The position numbers and the translations under genes are program-made. The notes beneath the pieces are model-generated. The model saw nothing but the letters and a program-made list of their open reading frames with translations. It made no database searches and was not told where the DNA came from. This document shows positions 1 through 10,900 of a stretch of DNA of 64,000 nucleotides, one piece after another. The DNA comes from JBBIND01 sp037444075 (lineage in GTDB: Bacteria > Acidobacteriota > Terriglobia > Bryobacterales > Bryobacteraceae): the NCBI GenBank assembly GCA_037444075.1, contig JBBIND010000003.1:55245-119244 (forward strand). The letters are read 5' to 3'. Within the stretch, counting starts at the first letter, position 1. Each line of letters begins with the position of its first letter.

Positions 1-593
1 TCGAGAATCACTCCGGCGATTTGCAGGCGCACGAGGTGCGGACCATCATCGAAGAGGCGGGCAAGGACTTCATGGGCGCCTGCCTGGATACGGCCAACGC
101 CATCTGGGTGGTGGAGGATCCCATGGTTACGCTCGAAGTGCTGGCGCCGTACACGCTGACCACGCATATCCGTGATGCCGTTGTGTTCGAGCATCCGCGA
201 GGCGCCGCCGGTCAGTGGGTGGCATTGGGCGAAGGCAGCCTGGACTTCGTGGCGTTCCTGGAGCGGTTCAAGCAGCTATGCCCCGGCGTCGCCTGGCACA
301 TGGAGGTCATCACCGGGCGTCCCCCGACCATCCTGCCTTACCTCGAAGATGAGTTCTGGAAGTTCTTCCCCACGACGCGAGCTTCGGAGTTTGCACGCTT
401 CGTGGCCCTCGTCAAACGAGGCAAGCCCTTCATGGGGCGCATGATCATCGCCGACACGCCCGGACCACAGCCCGAGGAATTCCGCGCCGCTCTGCGGGAG
501 CAGCAGCGCCTGGATCTGGAGCGCAGCGTGGAGTACGCGAAGAACACGCTGGGCGTCGGCGTGCGCGGGCGCACCCGCAATGCCACTGCCTGA
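1..593 (+). CDS. Sugar phosphate isomerase/epimerase, TIM barrel (5'-truncated)
   Basis: This is the last 196 codons of a xylose-isomerase-like TIM-barrel protein; the reading frame is open to the window edge (frame starts at base 3), so the start lies outside. The usual metal-binding positions of the family can be followed: Glu in ENHSGD at the very first codon, Asp in CLDTAN, His in THIRD and Glu in MEVITG. Family members isomerise, epimerise or dehydrate sugars and inositols; the substrate cannot be read from the sequence. It overlaps the next gene by 14 bases, so the two are probably co-transcribed and translationally coupled. The C-terminal extension after the last barrel strand is Arg-rich. 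Confidence 0.85.
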   Translation, partial: ENHSGDLQAHEVRTIIEEAGKDFMGACLDTANAIWVVEDPMVTLEVLAPYTLTTHIRDAVVFEHPRGAAGQWVALGEGSLDFVAFLERFKQLCPGVAWHMEVITGRPPTILPYLEDEFWKFFPTTRASEFARFVALVKRGKPFMGRMIIADTPGPQPEEFRAALREQQRLDLERSVEYAKNTLGVGVRGRTRNATA

Positions 594-1179
594 AGCACTG
601 CCGGTCAAACTGAGTTCCGAGGAAGTGGGAGCCATCAGCATCTCCGCTGTCGTCAGCCAGGAGATGCGTGTGCCGGAACTGATTGAAGAAATCGTCTGCG
701 TCACCGGCGCGGATGCGGCTCGCGTGCGCGAAGTTCTTCAAAGAGGAACCTTCGTGAGCGGCGGGACGAGATTCCGCTGGAAAGGCTGGGAGGCTGACAT
801 CGCCGATGTGGAAGCCGCACTCGCCGCCCTTCCGCAGGATGATCCCAGCCAGCCCTTTGCCGCGGAGCGCTGTGTTCGCGCCCTTCTGACAGGGCCGCGC
901 TGCCACATTGAGATCACCCGCGAAACGGGTTCCCGCCGTCCGTTATTGCGGCGCAAGTCCTTTTGGGCGTCTTTGCTGGAGGCCCTCACGGACGCGCCGC
1001 TCGAGTACGCAGGGTATGACTACCGCGAGCGCTGCGACCGGTACCGCGTGCCGCTGGACCGTCAGACAGAGGCAGGCATACGCTCCCGCGCGGGTCTGCT
1101 GCGGTACGCTTCCCTGGAGAAGCAGGTGAGAGACTCGAACCTCGATTGCGCGGAATTGTACGTCGAGCGCGAAGGCTGA
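580..1179 (+). CDS. Hypothetical protein, 199 aa
   Basis: I do not recognise this protein. The ATG at 580 overlaps the end of the isomerase gene by 14 bases. The protein is soluble, with no signal peptide or membrane segment, and is rich in Arg and Glu. The N-terminal half (about residues 25-85) has an alternating helix/loop pattern with a possible small winged or alpha-helical fold; the middle has a basic stretch (GSRRPLLRRK); the C-terminus has RYASLEKQV and ends in acidic/basic residues. Coding reality is supported by codon use, the coupling to the upstream gene and the terminator hairpin right after its stop. A role linked to the isomerase is possible but cannot be supported. Confidence 0.6.
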   Translation: MPLPEALPVKLSSEEVGAISISAVVSQEMRVPELIEEIVCVTGADAARVREVLQRGTFVSGGTRFRWKGWEADIADVEAALAALPQDDPSQPFAAERCVRALLTGPRCHIEITRETGSRRPLLRRKSFWASLLEALTDAPLEYAGYDYRERCDRYRVPLDRQTEAGIRSRAGLLRYASLEKQVRDSNLDCAELYVEREG

Positions 1180-1209
1180 ACCGGCGCCCTTTGCTGGCAG
1201 TTGGCGTGA

Positions 1210-1234
1210 AGGGGCGGGCGGTCTGCCCGCCCCT
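1210..1234. terminator. Strong hairpin between convergent genes
   Basis: A perfect 10-bp stem (AGGGGCGGGC / GCCCGCCCCT) with a 5-base loop lies in the 63-bp gap between two convergent stops (1179 and 1243). There is no T-run, but the place and the strength fit a bidirectional transcription terminator. Confidence 0.6.
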
Positions 1235-1242
1235 CGAGTTCA

Positions 1243-4200
1243 TCAGAACCGGTAGTACAGGCCAAACTGGATCAGCCGGCGTCCGAAGAACGTGCTGGTG
1301 ATCCTGCCAAAAGTAGTGGACTCGATGCTCTGGTCTCCCACGGACCAGGTCGGGTGGTTCAGGATATTGGAGGACTCCATCCGCAGCTCGATGGACTGCC
1401 GTTCCGTGATCCTGGTCAGCTTTTGAACGCCGAAATCGACGGTGAACGCCCAGGGTCCGGAGAACATGCGCCTCTGGAGAGCCCCGATAGTGCCCGCCAC
1501 GGGGTGATAGAAAGCCTGTCCGTCAAAGGGAGCCCGGCCATCTCCGGCCACTGCCCGGCCGTCTGCGCCGAGCGCTGAACTGGCTACAAACCAAGGTCCG
1601 TTGCCGGTCATGTGCACCTGGAACAGTTTGTCGAGTTCGCCCTTGGAGAGAAGCGAAGTCGCCGTGTTCACGGCGGAACGGGCACTGCGGTTCAACGTGC
1701 CGCGGCCCGAATTCACGGAGAACGGCGTGCCGGACTGCCAGGTCAGGAACCCGCTGACGCTCCAGCCACCCAGCACGCGGCGCATTGGCCGCCAGTCCAG
1801 TGCGCGGCCGTCTCCCATGGGCAGCTCGTACACCCAGTTGCCTTTCAGGACGTGGGTGAGGTCATACGGAGAACGGGCTCGTTCGATCTTCGGGTTGTCG
1901 TTGTCCAGGAACGGCTCAAACCTGTGTTGAGCGTCGCCGAAGGCATCGCTGAGGACCTTCGAATAGGTGTAGTTGACCTGGAAGATCAGCCCGCTGCGCA
2001 CCTGCCGTCGCGCCTCCATCTGGAGGGCATGGTAGTTGGAGTTGCTGTAGTTCGTAATCATGTTCGTGCCGAGCGCAAACGGATTACGGAAAAAGTTGTA
2101 CGCACCGTTCAGGCGGTTGATCTGATACGTGGAGGCCAGTTCGCCTACCTCTCCCTGGCGGATCAGACTCTGAATGGCGGCACTGGTGAGTGTGCCGCCG
2201 CCAGGAAGCAGGGGGAAGAACGTCAACACCTGGCTGCCGGCAACCGCGGCATCGTAGCGCGGGTCAAAGGTGCCCCGCGCTGCCAGCGACAGGAATCCGT
2301 TGCGTTGCGCGCGGAGGAAGTCCTCAAAGAACCCGAACTCGCGGATGAGGACCTGGTTGTAATCGAAGGCGCGGAAAGCCTTGGTGGCCTTGTTGCCCAA
2401 GTACCGCACCTCGACGATCATCTTCTTGATTTCCTGCTGGACCCCGAAGGTCCATTGCTGCACGTAGGGCGTTCGCAGATTGGGATCAGGGATGCCGAAC
2501 GCGCTGGTGGTGGAAAGCGCGTAGTTGTCGGAGAAGGTCCGGGGCACTTTGTAGGTTGGGACCACGACCGCTGGCAACCCTGTGCTCACCCGGCCGCTCA
2601 GTCCGCTGCGCGTCGAGGACGCTGACAAGCCGTCGTTGGTGGCGACGTTGTTGTCGATGGCGCGGATGGTCTCGTCGTTCACGTAGCCAACGGCGTACCC
2701 CCAGCGCAACGCGGTCCTGCCGTTCCCGAAGATGTCCCACGCCAAACCGACGTTGGGCGCGAAGTTGTTCAGATCGCGGTTGTACCAGGGCCGGTTCACG
2801 GCCATGCCGGCAAAATCCAGCGTGGCGTTGCTAAGCAAGGTGCTGATGGCGTTGTTGTTCTGGATCACGGGCAGCAGGCCGAGTGCGTCGCGCTCGTTGA
2901 CCCGCGTGTAGTATTCGTAGCGCAAACCGAGCGTGAGGGTCACGCGCGGACGCACTTTCCAGTTGTCCTGGAAGTAAAACGCGTAGTTGCTCAGCTCAAA
3001 ATGACGTAACCGGGTGGCTCCGGACACGAAACCGGAGGTGCGGTCCTTGATGTTGAAGGTCTGCGAAGAGCTGGTTACGTAACCCGCCAGGGACGCCAAC
3101 AAGGAGTTCGCACCGGTCAGGTCCGCCGAACTGATGCCCGGCAACAGCGCCGCCGTCAGGCCAGGGTTGCCGGTGCCAATACCCAGCGTGTAGGTAGGCG
3201 TGATCCCCACATCATTGTAAGGAGCCGACCGTATCTGCTGAGCCTGGAAACCAAACTGGAAGGTGTGGCTCGAGAACACGTAACTCGAGTTGGACTGCTG
3301 GCTGTAGGTGTTTGTGTCACGCCCCTGCGCCCGGAAGGTATTCACCGGGCTGCTATAGATAGTGCCGCCGAGGATGTACTGACCAAACTTCTCCGATGTG
3401 AGGAAGCTGGCCGGAGCAAGATTGAACCCGGTGCGGAGTTCATTGGTGAACCGCGGTGTGGGATTCCAGCGCCAGACCAGCGAGAGCAACTTCCTGGCGT
3501 CGTCGTTTTGAACCTTGGGCACCGTCGAATAGTCGTTAGCCAGATCCGTCCGGTCAACAATGTCACGGTTCCAGGTGAAGGTCCCCGCCAAACTGTGCTT
3601 GGTCGAAAGCAGGTAGTCCAACTTCAGCGTCAGGTTGTCCCGCGTCCGGTTGTTGCGGAGCAGGAAACTGTAACCGGCTGTGTTGCGCAACAGCGCTTCG
3701 CTGCTGTCGCCTACCCGGAAGTTGTTGATGTTCTCCGGTCCCGGCACCTGTTGAAGCAGTTGCTGCGTAACCGGGTCCATGCTCACGCCGCTCAATTGAA
3801 GGACGTTGGCCTTTCTGATAGCGCCCGCGGCGTCGCGGTACGTGTAGATGCCTTGCCTGGCATCGGCGGTCAGAATTGTGCGGTTTGCCGTGCTCTGTTG
3901 CACCAGCCGGAACGCCTCGTAGTTGGTGTAGAAGAGCAGCTTGTCTTTGAATACCGGCCCGCCGAACGTTCCTCCCGCCTGGTTCTGGTTCAGGAAAGGC
4001 CGCTTGATGCCGTCGCGGTTGTTGAACCAGGTGTTGGCGGCCAGAGCGTTGTTCCGGTTGTACCAGTAGAGCGAACCGCTGTAGCGATTGCTGCCGGACG
4101 GACTGACAAAGCTGACCTGCGCCGTGCCTCCGGGAAACATAGCCCCGGCGTTCGAAGTCACCACGGTGACTTCCGCCACCTGGTCCAGCAACAGGAGATT

Positions 4201-4821
4201 CGGCAGAAAGTCCAGCGCATTGGAGCGGATGAAGTTGTCCTGAATATTGATGCCGTCCATGGTGACGTTGGCAAACGACGTCCGCTGGCCATTGATGACC
4301 GTGTTGCCGCGGCCACTGGTAACGCCGGCCTGCGAGAGAATCAAAAAAAGCGGGCTGCGGTTCATGAGCGGCAGTTGCCGCACCTGCTCATTCGTAACCG
4401 TGGTGGAAATCTCGGCGTTGCTCGTCTGGATGCCCTGCACCACTGCGCTGACTTCCACGACCTCGGTCAATGATCCGATTTCGAGTTGGATGACCGGCAA
4501 GCTGGTCTCGCGTCCCGGATCGACTTTTACCTCAAGTAGAGTCTGTCGGCGGAATCCCGGTGCCTCAACGTGGACGTCGTAGAAGGCGGGGCGCACGCCG
4601 ATCATCGAAAACAACCCGTCACTGGTCGTAGTGGCGGCAAGTACAGGCGCGCTGCCGCCTGGCAGGTAGAGTTCAACCTTGGCCCCCGGGACGGCACTTC
4701 CGGTCGGATCGACGACGGAGCCCGTCAATCGGCCAGTGTCCTGCCCCAAGCCCACACTTGCCATGCAGGCCAGCACTGCCAGGATGCTTACGACCAAACG
4801 GAAAGACGCTGTAGTGTTCAT
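1243..4821 (-). CDS. TonB-dependent receptor with carboxypeptidase regulatory domain
   Basis: Outer-membrane receptor of the large Acidobacteriota type, 1192 aa. A Sec signal peptide (about residues 1-26, ending VGLGQ) is followed by a carboxypeptidase-regulatory beta-sandwich (about 30-115, starting GRLTGSVVDPTGSAVPGAKV), a plug domain (about 120-260) and a long beta-barrel ending in an aromatic strand (FGLYYRF), as expected for BamA-dependent insertion. Such proteins take up oligosaccharides or other large nutrients with TonB energy; the substrate is unknown. I chose the ATG at 4821 because it has a strong GGAGGGAGGA ribosome-binding site; an in-frame ATG at 4833 would put that site inside the gene. 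It stands alone, divergent from the permease gene. Confidence 0.9.
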   Translation of the reverse strand: MNTTASFRLVVSILAVLACMASVGLGQDTGRLTGSVVDPTGSAVPGAKVELYLPGGSAPVLAATTTSDGLFSMIGVRPAFYDVHVEAPGFRRQTLLEVKVDPGRETSLPVIQLEIGSLTEVVEVSAVVQGIQTSNAEISTTVTNEQVRQLPLMNRSPLFLILSQAGVTSGRGNTVINGQRTSFANVTMDGINIQDNFIRSNALDFLPNLLLLDQVAEVTVVTSNAGAMFPGGTAQVSFVSPSGSNRYSGSLYWYNRNNALAANTWFNNRDGIKRPFLNQNQAGGTFGGPVFKDKLLFYTNYEAFRLVQQSTANRTILTADARQGIYTYRDAAGAIRKANVLQLSGVSMDPVTQQLLQQVPGPENINNFRVGDSSEALLRNTAGYSFLLRNNRTRDNLTLKLDYLLSTKHSLAGTFTWNRDIVDRTDLANDYSTVPKVQNDDARKLLSLVWRWNPTPRFTNELRTGFNLAPASFLTSEKFGQYILGGTIYSSPVNTFRAQGRDTNTYSQQSNSSYVFSSHTFQFGFQAQQIRSAPYNDVGITPTYTLGIGTGNPGLTAALLPGISSADLTGANSLLASLAGYVTSSSQTFNIKDRTSGFVSGATRLRHFELSNYAFYFQDNWKVRPRVTLTLGLRYEYYTRVNERDALGLLPVIQNNNAISTLLSNATLDFAGMAVNRPWYNRDLNNFAPNVGLAWDIFGNGRTALRWGYAVGYVNDETIRAIDNNVATNDGLSASSTRSGLSGRVSTGLPAVVVPTYKVPRTFSDNYALSTTSAFGIPDPNLRTPYVQQWTFGVQQEIKKMIVEVRYLGNKATKAFRAFDYNQVLIREFGFFEDFLRAQRNGFLSLAARGTFDPRYDAAVAGSQVLTFFPLLPGGGTLTSAAIQSLIRQGEVGELASTYQINRLNGAYNFFRNPFALGTNMITNYSNSNYHALQMEARRQVRSGLIFQVNYTYSKVLSDAFGDAQHRFEPFLDNDNPKIERARSPYDLTHVLKGNWVYELPMGDGRALDWRPMRRVLGGWSVSGFLTWQSGTPFSVNSGRGTLNRSARSAVNTATSLLSKGELDKLFQVHMTGNGPWFVASSALGADGRAVAGDGRAPFDGQAFYHPVAGTIGALQRRMFSGPWAFTVDFGVQKLTRITERQSIELRMESSNILNHPTWSVGDQSIESTTFGRITSTFFGRRLIQFGLYYRF

Positions 4822-5137
4822 TCCTCCCTCCATATCCCTAAAGCTCCCGAGGCTTGGTTCAGATGACTCAAGCTTCTCGGGTGTATTCGCCTAGGGGTCC
4901 CGCGACCCTGTAGGTTAGGCAGAGTATACACCACAATTCTGAGCACTTGGGTTAAATTGCATTAATCCCAGGCAGCGTTCCGCAACAAGCGAGGACGGCT
5001 TTCGAACGCACGGGGTGAAGGCTCAGGATCGAAGTACATTACGCTGCAATTCATCGGCGGAGACTGCCCCCCTTCTGCACTCGCCGGTAGTATACTGGCT
5101 GCTCGCACCAAAGCACCATCAATCTCGAGGTAAGAGC
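4822..5137. promoter_or_regulatory. Divergent intergenic region with two -10-like boxes
   Basis: This 316-bp gap separates two divergent genes. On the minus strand TATACT (4923-4928) is a possible -10 box for the receptor; on the plus strand TATACT (5091-5096) is a possible -10 box for the permease, 42 bases before its ATG. No good -35 box is visible for either. GAGG ahead of 5138 supports the permease start. Nothing coding is seen here. Confidence 0.3.
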
Positions 5138-6469
5138 ATGCTTCCTGAATACATCGCGAAAACCAAGCCCGTTCCAGCTTCCAACCGGACACCGTGGTAC
5201 GTCAGCACGGCTCCCAGCTATGCGGGCATCTTCCTGTGGATCGCTTTCTATCAATCCATTGCTCAGGGCACGATTGACCGGGCAGGTTTAGGGTTGTGTC
5301 TGCTGGCGCTGCTGGTGGCGGGTTTGCTCAGTTTTGCGCTGTATTACTACGCGCCCGCCATGCTTGGCATGAAGACCGGATTACCGCTGTACGTCATAGG
5401 CAGTTCGACCTTCGGTACTAAGGGCGGCTACGTCATGCCCGGCTTGCTGATGGGTTTGCTGCAAATCGGCTGGTTTTCGGTAGCCACGTTCTTTGCGGCG
5501 AAGTACATATTGAGCGGTTTCGGCTCTGAAGCCGGACCCGGCACGCCACTGTTTGCCGCAGTTTGTCTCATCTGGGGTTACGCTCTGGCTTACGTCGGCG
5601 TAAAGGGCATACAGTACGTGGCCCGCGTGGCGCTGTTCCTCAACCTGATTCCATTCCTTATGATCCTGCTGGTTTTCCTGGAGACGCGGCCTGGCATCGC
5701 ACGCCACACCGTGACAACACCGGAACCCTGGCTGGCCTTTGCGCTGATACTGCAAATGGTGATCGGCTTCTTCGCCACCGCGGGTGCTGCCGGAGCTGAC
5801 TTCGGGATGGGCAATCGGAATACACGCGATGTCCGTCTGGGCGGGTTGGTCGGCATTGCCTTGGCCGTGCTCTACGCGGGCGGGCTGCCGCTGTTGGCCG
5901 TGGCCGGCGCAAGAGCGCTGCACCCTGACATACAGGGTTTTGGCTTTGACGCTGTGATCGGAAGCATCGGCGGTTTTCTGGCTGTGGCCATGTTCTTCCT
6001 GTTCGCCGTGGCCTCGATTCCCCCCACCTGTTTCTGCGCCTTCATCGCCGGCAACAGCTTCTCCACCATGATTCCCAGGGTTTCCCGCATGGCTTCCACG
6101 ATGGCGGGCGTAACAATAGCTGTGGTCCTGGCTATTACCGGAGCTGCGGAGAATCTGATCGCCTTCTTCTCCATTGTGGGGGCGTCGTTTGGCCCCATCT
6201 GCGGAGCCATCGCGGCGGACTATCTGCTCTCCGGCAGACGGTGGGCGGGTCCCAGGGAAGGCATCAACTGGGCCGGGTACATCTCCTGGGCCATCGGCTT
6301 CCTGGTAGGCATCCTGCCGTTCCTGCCCGTTCCGGAAGGCCTGCGGCAGAACATCCAACCGGCGGCTCTATGGAGTTTCGTGGCGGGTTTCGTTCTCTAC
6401 GCCATCCTGGCGAAAGCCGGGCTTCAGCCCAAGACGGTGCAGGCGACACCTGGAACCGCCGCGGTCTGA
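5138..6469 (+). CDS. NCS1-type purine/cytosine permease
   Basis: Integral membrane transporter, 443 aa, with about 12 hydrophobic segments spread along the whole length. The N-terminal layout (short polar head with TPWYVSTAPSYAGIFLWIAF, then GLPLYVIGSSTFGTKGGY) matches the cytosine/purine/uracil/thiamine/allantoin (NCS1) permease family, which imports nucleobases or related compounds with a cation. The ATG at 5138 is preferred, with GAGG seven to ten bases upstream; the open frame extends further upstream but that part is polar and unlike the family. There is no catabolic partner next to it, so the substrate cannot be named. It is convergent with der, nine bases away. Confidence 0.8.
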   Translation: MLPEYIAKTKPVPASNRTPWYVSTAPSYAGIFLWIAFYQSIAQGTIDRAGLGLCLLALLVAGLLSFALYYYAPAMLGMKTGLPLYVIGSSTFGTKGGYVMPGLLMGLLQIGWFSVATFFAAKYILSGFGSEAGPGTPLFAAVCLIWGYALAYVGVKGIQYVARVALFLNLIPFLMILLVFLETRPGIARHTVTTPEPWLAFALILQMVIGFFATAGAAGADFGMGNRNTRDVRLGGLVGIALAVLYAGGLPLLAVAGARALHPDIQGFGFDAVIGSIGGFLAVAMFFLFAVASIPPTCFCAFIAGNSFSTMIPRVSRMASTMAGVTIAVVLAITGAAENLIAFFSIVGASFGPICGAIAADYLLSGRRWAGPREGINWAGYISWAIGFLVGILPFLPVPEGLRQNIQPAALWSFVAGFVLYAILAKAGLQPKTVQATPGTAAV

Positions 6470-6478
6470 TGCCGTTTA

Positions 6479-7789
6479 TTAGCGGCGTTCGCGCCGCTTC
6501 ATCTTTGTCTTGACGACGATAGGGACGCCCGGGAAATCAAAGCGCTTGCGGAGTTGATTGATCAGGTAACGCTCCGTGGAGAAGTGCAGAGGCCGGGCGC
6601 CCTCCGTGAAGACGACGAAAGTGGGCGGCCGCACGGACGCCTGCGTGATGTACTTCACCTTGAGGCCGCTTTCAATTTCGATGGTACTGAGGAAACGGTT
6701 CAGTTCGCCGGTAGTGACGCGCCGCGAGGCTGACTCATATCCCCGGCGTATCAGCCCGAACAACTGATTGACTCCGGCGCCGCTCAAGGCGGAGATAAAC
6801 GCCAGCGGGGCGTAGTCCAGGAACTTGAGCTCGATCCGGACTTTTTCGAGGAAGGCTTTCTTGTTCTTGTCCGGCGTGGCGTCCCACTTGTTGACGCACA
6901 GCACGATAGGTCTGCCGCCTTCGTGAGCGTACCCGGCTATGGTGGCGTCCAACCCCACGACGCCTTCGGTAGCGTCCAGGATAAGGAGAATCACGTCCGC
7001 CATGCGGATGTGACGCCGCGCCATTACGACGCTCAGCTTCTCCGCCATCAGCCGCGTCTTGCCCTTGCGACGGATGCCTGCCGTGTCCACGAAGACATAG
7101 CGCTGCCCATCGTTGACAACGCTTTCGTCAACGGCGTCGCGCGTCGTGCCGGCGACAGGGGAGACGATGGCGCGTTCGTGTCCCACCAACGTGTTGAGCA
7201 GCGTGGATTTGCCGACGTTGGGGCGTCCGATGATGGCGACCTTGATGTCGCCTTCCGCTTCAGCGTCCGCCTCCTCCGTTTCAGCCAGATCGTTCACGAC
7301 ATGGTTGAGCAACTCCACGATGCCGAGCCGATGCTCGGAAGAAACGGGATACAGATGCTCGAAGCCGAGGACATGGAACTCATGGGCGAGCATCTCCCGC
7401 GAGGGAGCGTCAATCTTGTTGACCGCCAGCGTCACGGGCTTGTTGAGCTGCCGCAGCATGCGGGACAGATCCCGGTCGACGCCTGTGATTTCGGTCCTGC
7501 CGTCGATCATGAAGATGATGTGGGCGGCTTTCTCCAGCGCCACGCGGGCCTGCTTCATAATCTGGCTGGGGATCAGGTCGTCATCGTCGGGCAGGAGTCC
7601 CCCGGTGTCGATCAACTCGAAACGCCGGCCCCGGTGCGTGGCGATAGCATGGATGCGGTCCCGGGTGATGCCGGGTTCATCGCCAACGATGGCGCGGCGC
7701 GAGCCGACGATGCAATTGAATAGTGTGGATTTGCCCACGTTAGGCCGGCCCACGATGACCACGGTGGGCAGCCGTTCCTGGCCAGGCAT
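6479..7789 (-). CDS. der: Ribosome biogenesis GTPase Der (EngA)
   Basis: Double-GTPase protein, 436 aa, that acts in 50S subunit assembly. Two complete G domains are present: each has GRPNVGKS (G1), a G3 motif (DTGG in the first, DTAG in the second) and a G4 motif (NKID, NKWD). They are followed by the C-terminal KH-like domain ending in a basic tail (KTKMKRRERR), all as usual for Der. The ATG at 7789 gives the conserved start MPGQERLPTVVIVGRPN; the open frame upstream is not family-like. It is divergent from the kgd gene with 111 bp between the starts. Confidence 0.95.
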   Translation of the reverse strand: MPGQERLPTVVIVGRPNVGKSTLFNCIVGSRRAIVGDEPGITRDRIHAIATHRGRRFELIDTGGLLPDDDDLIPSQIMKQARVALEKAAHIIFMIDGRTEITGVDRDLSRMLRQLNKPVTLAVNKIDAPSREMLAHEFHVLGFEHLYPVSSEHRLGIVELLNHVVNDLAETEEADAEAEGDIKVAIIGRPNVGKSTLLNTLVGHERAIVSPVAGTTRDAVDESVVNDGQRYVFVDTAGIRRKGKTRLMAEKLSVVMARRHIRMADVILLILDATEGVVGLDATIAGYAHEGGRPIVLCVNKWDATPDKNKKAFLEKVRIELKFLDYAPLAFISALSGAGVNQLFGLIRRGYESASRRVTTGELNRFLSTIEIESGLKVKYITQASVRPPTFVVFTEGARPLHFSTERYLINQLRKRFDFPGVPIVVKTKMKRRERR

Positions 7790-7900
7790 GTAAGTCCATG
7801 ATATCATTCGCCACCGGACGCCGCGAACGCATCTTCCTCCTCCAGGTATCATGGATCCAGGTGCAGGCATCCCGCATCTGATGAGGGGAAAGAAAGAGAT

Positions 7901-10900
7901 ATGGGGGATAACACTACCACTCGTCCCGGCATTAACAGCTGGTTCGAGGACGAACTCCAGCATCAATTCCGGCATGACCGTACAGCGGTCGACGAAGACT
8001 GGAAGCAGCGGTTTCTGGCGGAAGGCGAAACCACGGTTGACGTGCCTTCCGTCCGGCGGCAGGCTCCGCCCGCGATCCGCGAGGAAGTGAAACCGCCGTC
8101 AGGCGTCCGGCCTGACCAATTGGTGCCCCTGCGCGGAGTGGCGGCGCGTATCGCCACTAACATGAACGCCAGCCTCAGCTTGCCCGTGGCCACGTCGCAA
8201 CGGACCGTGCCGGTGAAGGTGATGGAAGAAAACCGGCGGATCATCAACCAGCACCGAGCCGTTCTGGGAAAGACCAAGGTCTCCTTCACTCACTTGATTG
8301 CGTATGCCTTGGTTCGGGCTATCGAGGAGTTTCCCTCCTTGAACCACGCCTACCACGAAGATGATTCCGAGGCGTTCCGGATTCTCCGGCAGGAAGTCAA
8401 TCTCGGCATTGCTATTGATCTTGCCGGCAAAGACGGAGAACGAACGCTGCTCGTGCCGAACATCAAGGACGCGCAGTCGCTGGATTTTCAGAGCTTCCTG
8501 GACTCGTTCGATGACCTGATCGGGCGAGCCCGCTCCGGAAAACTCGCCGTCCAGGACTTTCAGAATACGACCATTTCCCTGACCAACCCCGGAACGGTTG
8601 GCACCGTGGCTTCCATGCCGAGGCTGATGCCCGGGCAAGGCGCCATCATCGCCACCGGAGTGATCGATTTTCCGGCCGAGTTCCAGGGAGCGTCCGCCTC
8701 CATGCGCGCCGCTCTGGGGGTCAGCAAGGTGATGACGCTGACGTGCACGTACGATCACCGGATTATCCAGGGTGCGGAATCGGGCATGTTCCTGGGGCGC
8801 CTCGAAGCGCTGCTGCAAGGCGAGGATGGTTTCTACGAGCGCATCTTCGCGCACCTGAAGATGCCCCATCAGCCCGTCAAGTGGGAACCTGACCGGACTG
8901 TGGCCGCGCCAGGCATCTCGGGGCGCACCGCGGAAACGGCGAAAGAAGCCGCAGTGCTCCAACTCATCAACGCTTACCGCGTACGCGGCCATTTGATTGC
9001 TGATCTTGACCCGCTGGGCTCGGAACCTCAATATCACCCGGAAATGGACCCGGCCAACTACGGTCTCACCATCTGGGACCTCGACCGTGAGTTTCTGACA
9101 GGGACCCTGGGGCGGCACGGCGATGGCGCTCCATTGGGAGTGGCCACTCTGCGCCGTATTCTCGAAACGCTGCGGCGTACCTACTGCGGCAAGATCGGCT
9201 GCGAGTACATGAACATCCAGCACCCGGAGCAGAAGCGCTGGTTGCAGGAGCGCATGGAGCCGCAGGCCAACAGTTGGCCGCTTGAAGGTTCAGCGCGCGT
9301 GCGCGTCCTGGACCGGCTGCTCGCCAGCGAGGAGTTCGAGCACTTCCTGCACACCCGTTTCGTCGGGCAGAAGCGATTCTCGCTGGAAGGCGCCGAAACA
9401 GCCATGGCGATTCTGCACGAACTGCTCGAGCGGTCCGCCGAAATGAACGTGCATGAAATGGTCATCGGCATGGCGCATCGAGGCCGGCTGAACGTCCTCG
9501 GCAACCTGATTGGAAAGCCCTTCGCGCAGATCTTTTCGGAATTCGAAGGCGACCTCGATCCGGGCAGCATGCAGGGTTCAGGCGACGTGAAGTACCACCT
9601 CGGAGCCAGCGGCGTTTATCGATCCGCCACGAACCGCGAAATCGTGGTGTCCCTGGCGCCCAACCCCAGCCATTTGGAGGCTGTGGACCCGGTGGTGCAA
9701 GGTATTGTCAGGCCCAAGCAGGAGCGGCTTTCTGACAATCTCCGCGAGCGCGTCATTCCCGTGTTGATCCACGGGGACGCGGCTTTTGCCGGGCAGGGAG
9801 TTGTGGCGGAGACCCTCAACCTGTCGCAACTGGAGGGCTACCACACCGGCGGGACCATCCACATCATCATCAACAACCAGATCGGTTTTACGACCTCTTC
9901 TGACGAGGCGCGTTCCACGCCGTATTCCACCGACGTGGCGCGCATGGTGCAGGCGCCCATCTTCCACGTCAACGGCGACGATCCTGAATCCGCCGTCCGC
10001 GCGGCGCAGATCGCGTTGGATTACCGGCAGCAGTTCAAAAAGGACGTGGTGATTGACATGTTCTGCTATCGCCGGCACGGGCACAACGAGGCCGACGATC
10101 CCAGCTACACACAACCGGTTCTCTACCGCAGAATCCGTGAACACCCGCTGGTGGCGGATCTATACGCGGAGAGGTTGGTGCGGGAAGGCGTCATTGAAGC
10201 CGGCTACAACGCCAAGATGCGGAGCCGCTTCAAGGCACGGCTGGAGGAGGGCTTCCAGGAAGCTCAACGCAGCGGTGAAGGTTTCGAGGTGCAGGAACTC
10301 GCCGCGATGGACGCGGAATCCGTGGCTACCTACTGTCCGCGAACGGCCATCGACGCTGGCTTGCTGGACAAGATCATCGAAGGACTCACCACCTTCCCCT
10401 CGGACTTCCGCCTTCACCCCAAGCTCAAGGCTTTTGTCAGCCGCCGGCGCGAAGTGCTCGAAGACGGCGCGGCGGATTGGGCTTTGGGAGAAGCTCTGGC
10501 CTTTGGTTCGCTCGTGTTGGAGGGTACGCCGGTGAGGTTGAGCGGGCAGGATAGCGGCCGCGGGACGTTTAGCCAGCGTCACCTGCGGCTCCACGACAGC
10601 GAAACCGGCGAGCCATGGCTGCCGATGCAGCACCTCTCGCCGGGCCAGGCCAGGTTCCAGGTTTGGGACAGCTCGCTGAGCGAGTACGCCGTGCTTGGTT
10701 TCGAATTCGGCTACAGCGTGGCTGATCCGTTGACGCTGGTGATCTGGGAAGCCCAGTTTGGCGATTTCGCCAATGGCGCTCAGATCATGATTGACCAGTT
10801 CATCACTACGGCGGAGCAGAAATGGGGGCAGCCCAGCGGGTTGGTGATGTTGCTGCCGCATGGCTACGAGGGTCAGGGTCCGGAGCACTCCAGCGCGCGG

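Noticed and set aside
3265..4473. A 402-codon open frame antisense to the TonB-dependent receptor
   Set aside because: Val/Arg/Gln-rich shadow composition; the receptor has clear signal, plug and barrel features.
5015..5137. Longer N-terminus for the NCS1 permease
   Set aside because: The extra 41 residues are polar and unlike the family; the ATG at 5138 has a good ribosome-binding site.
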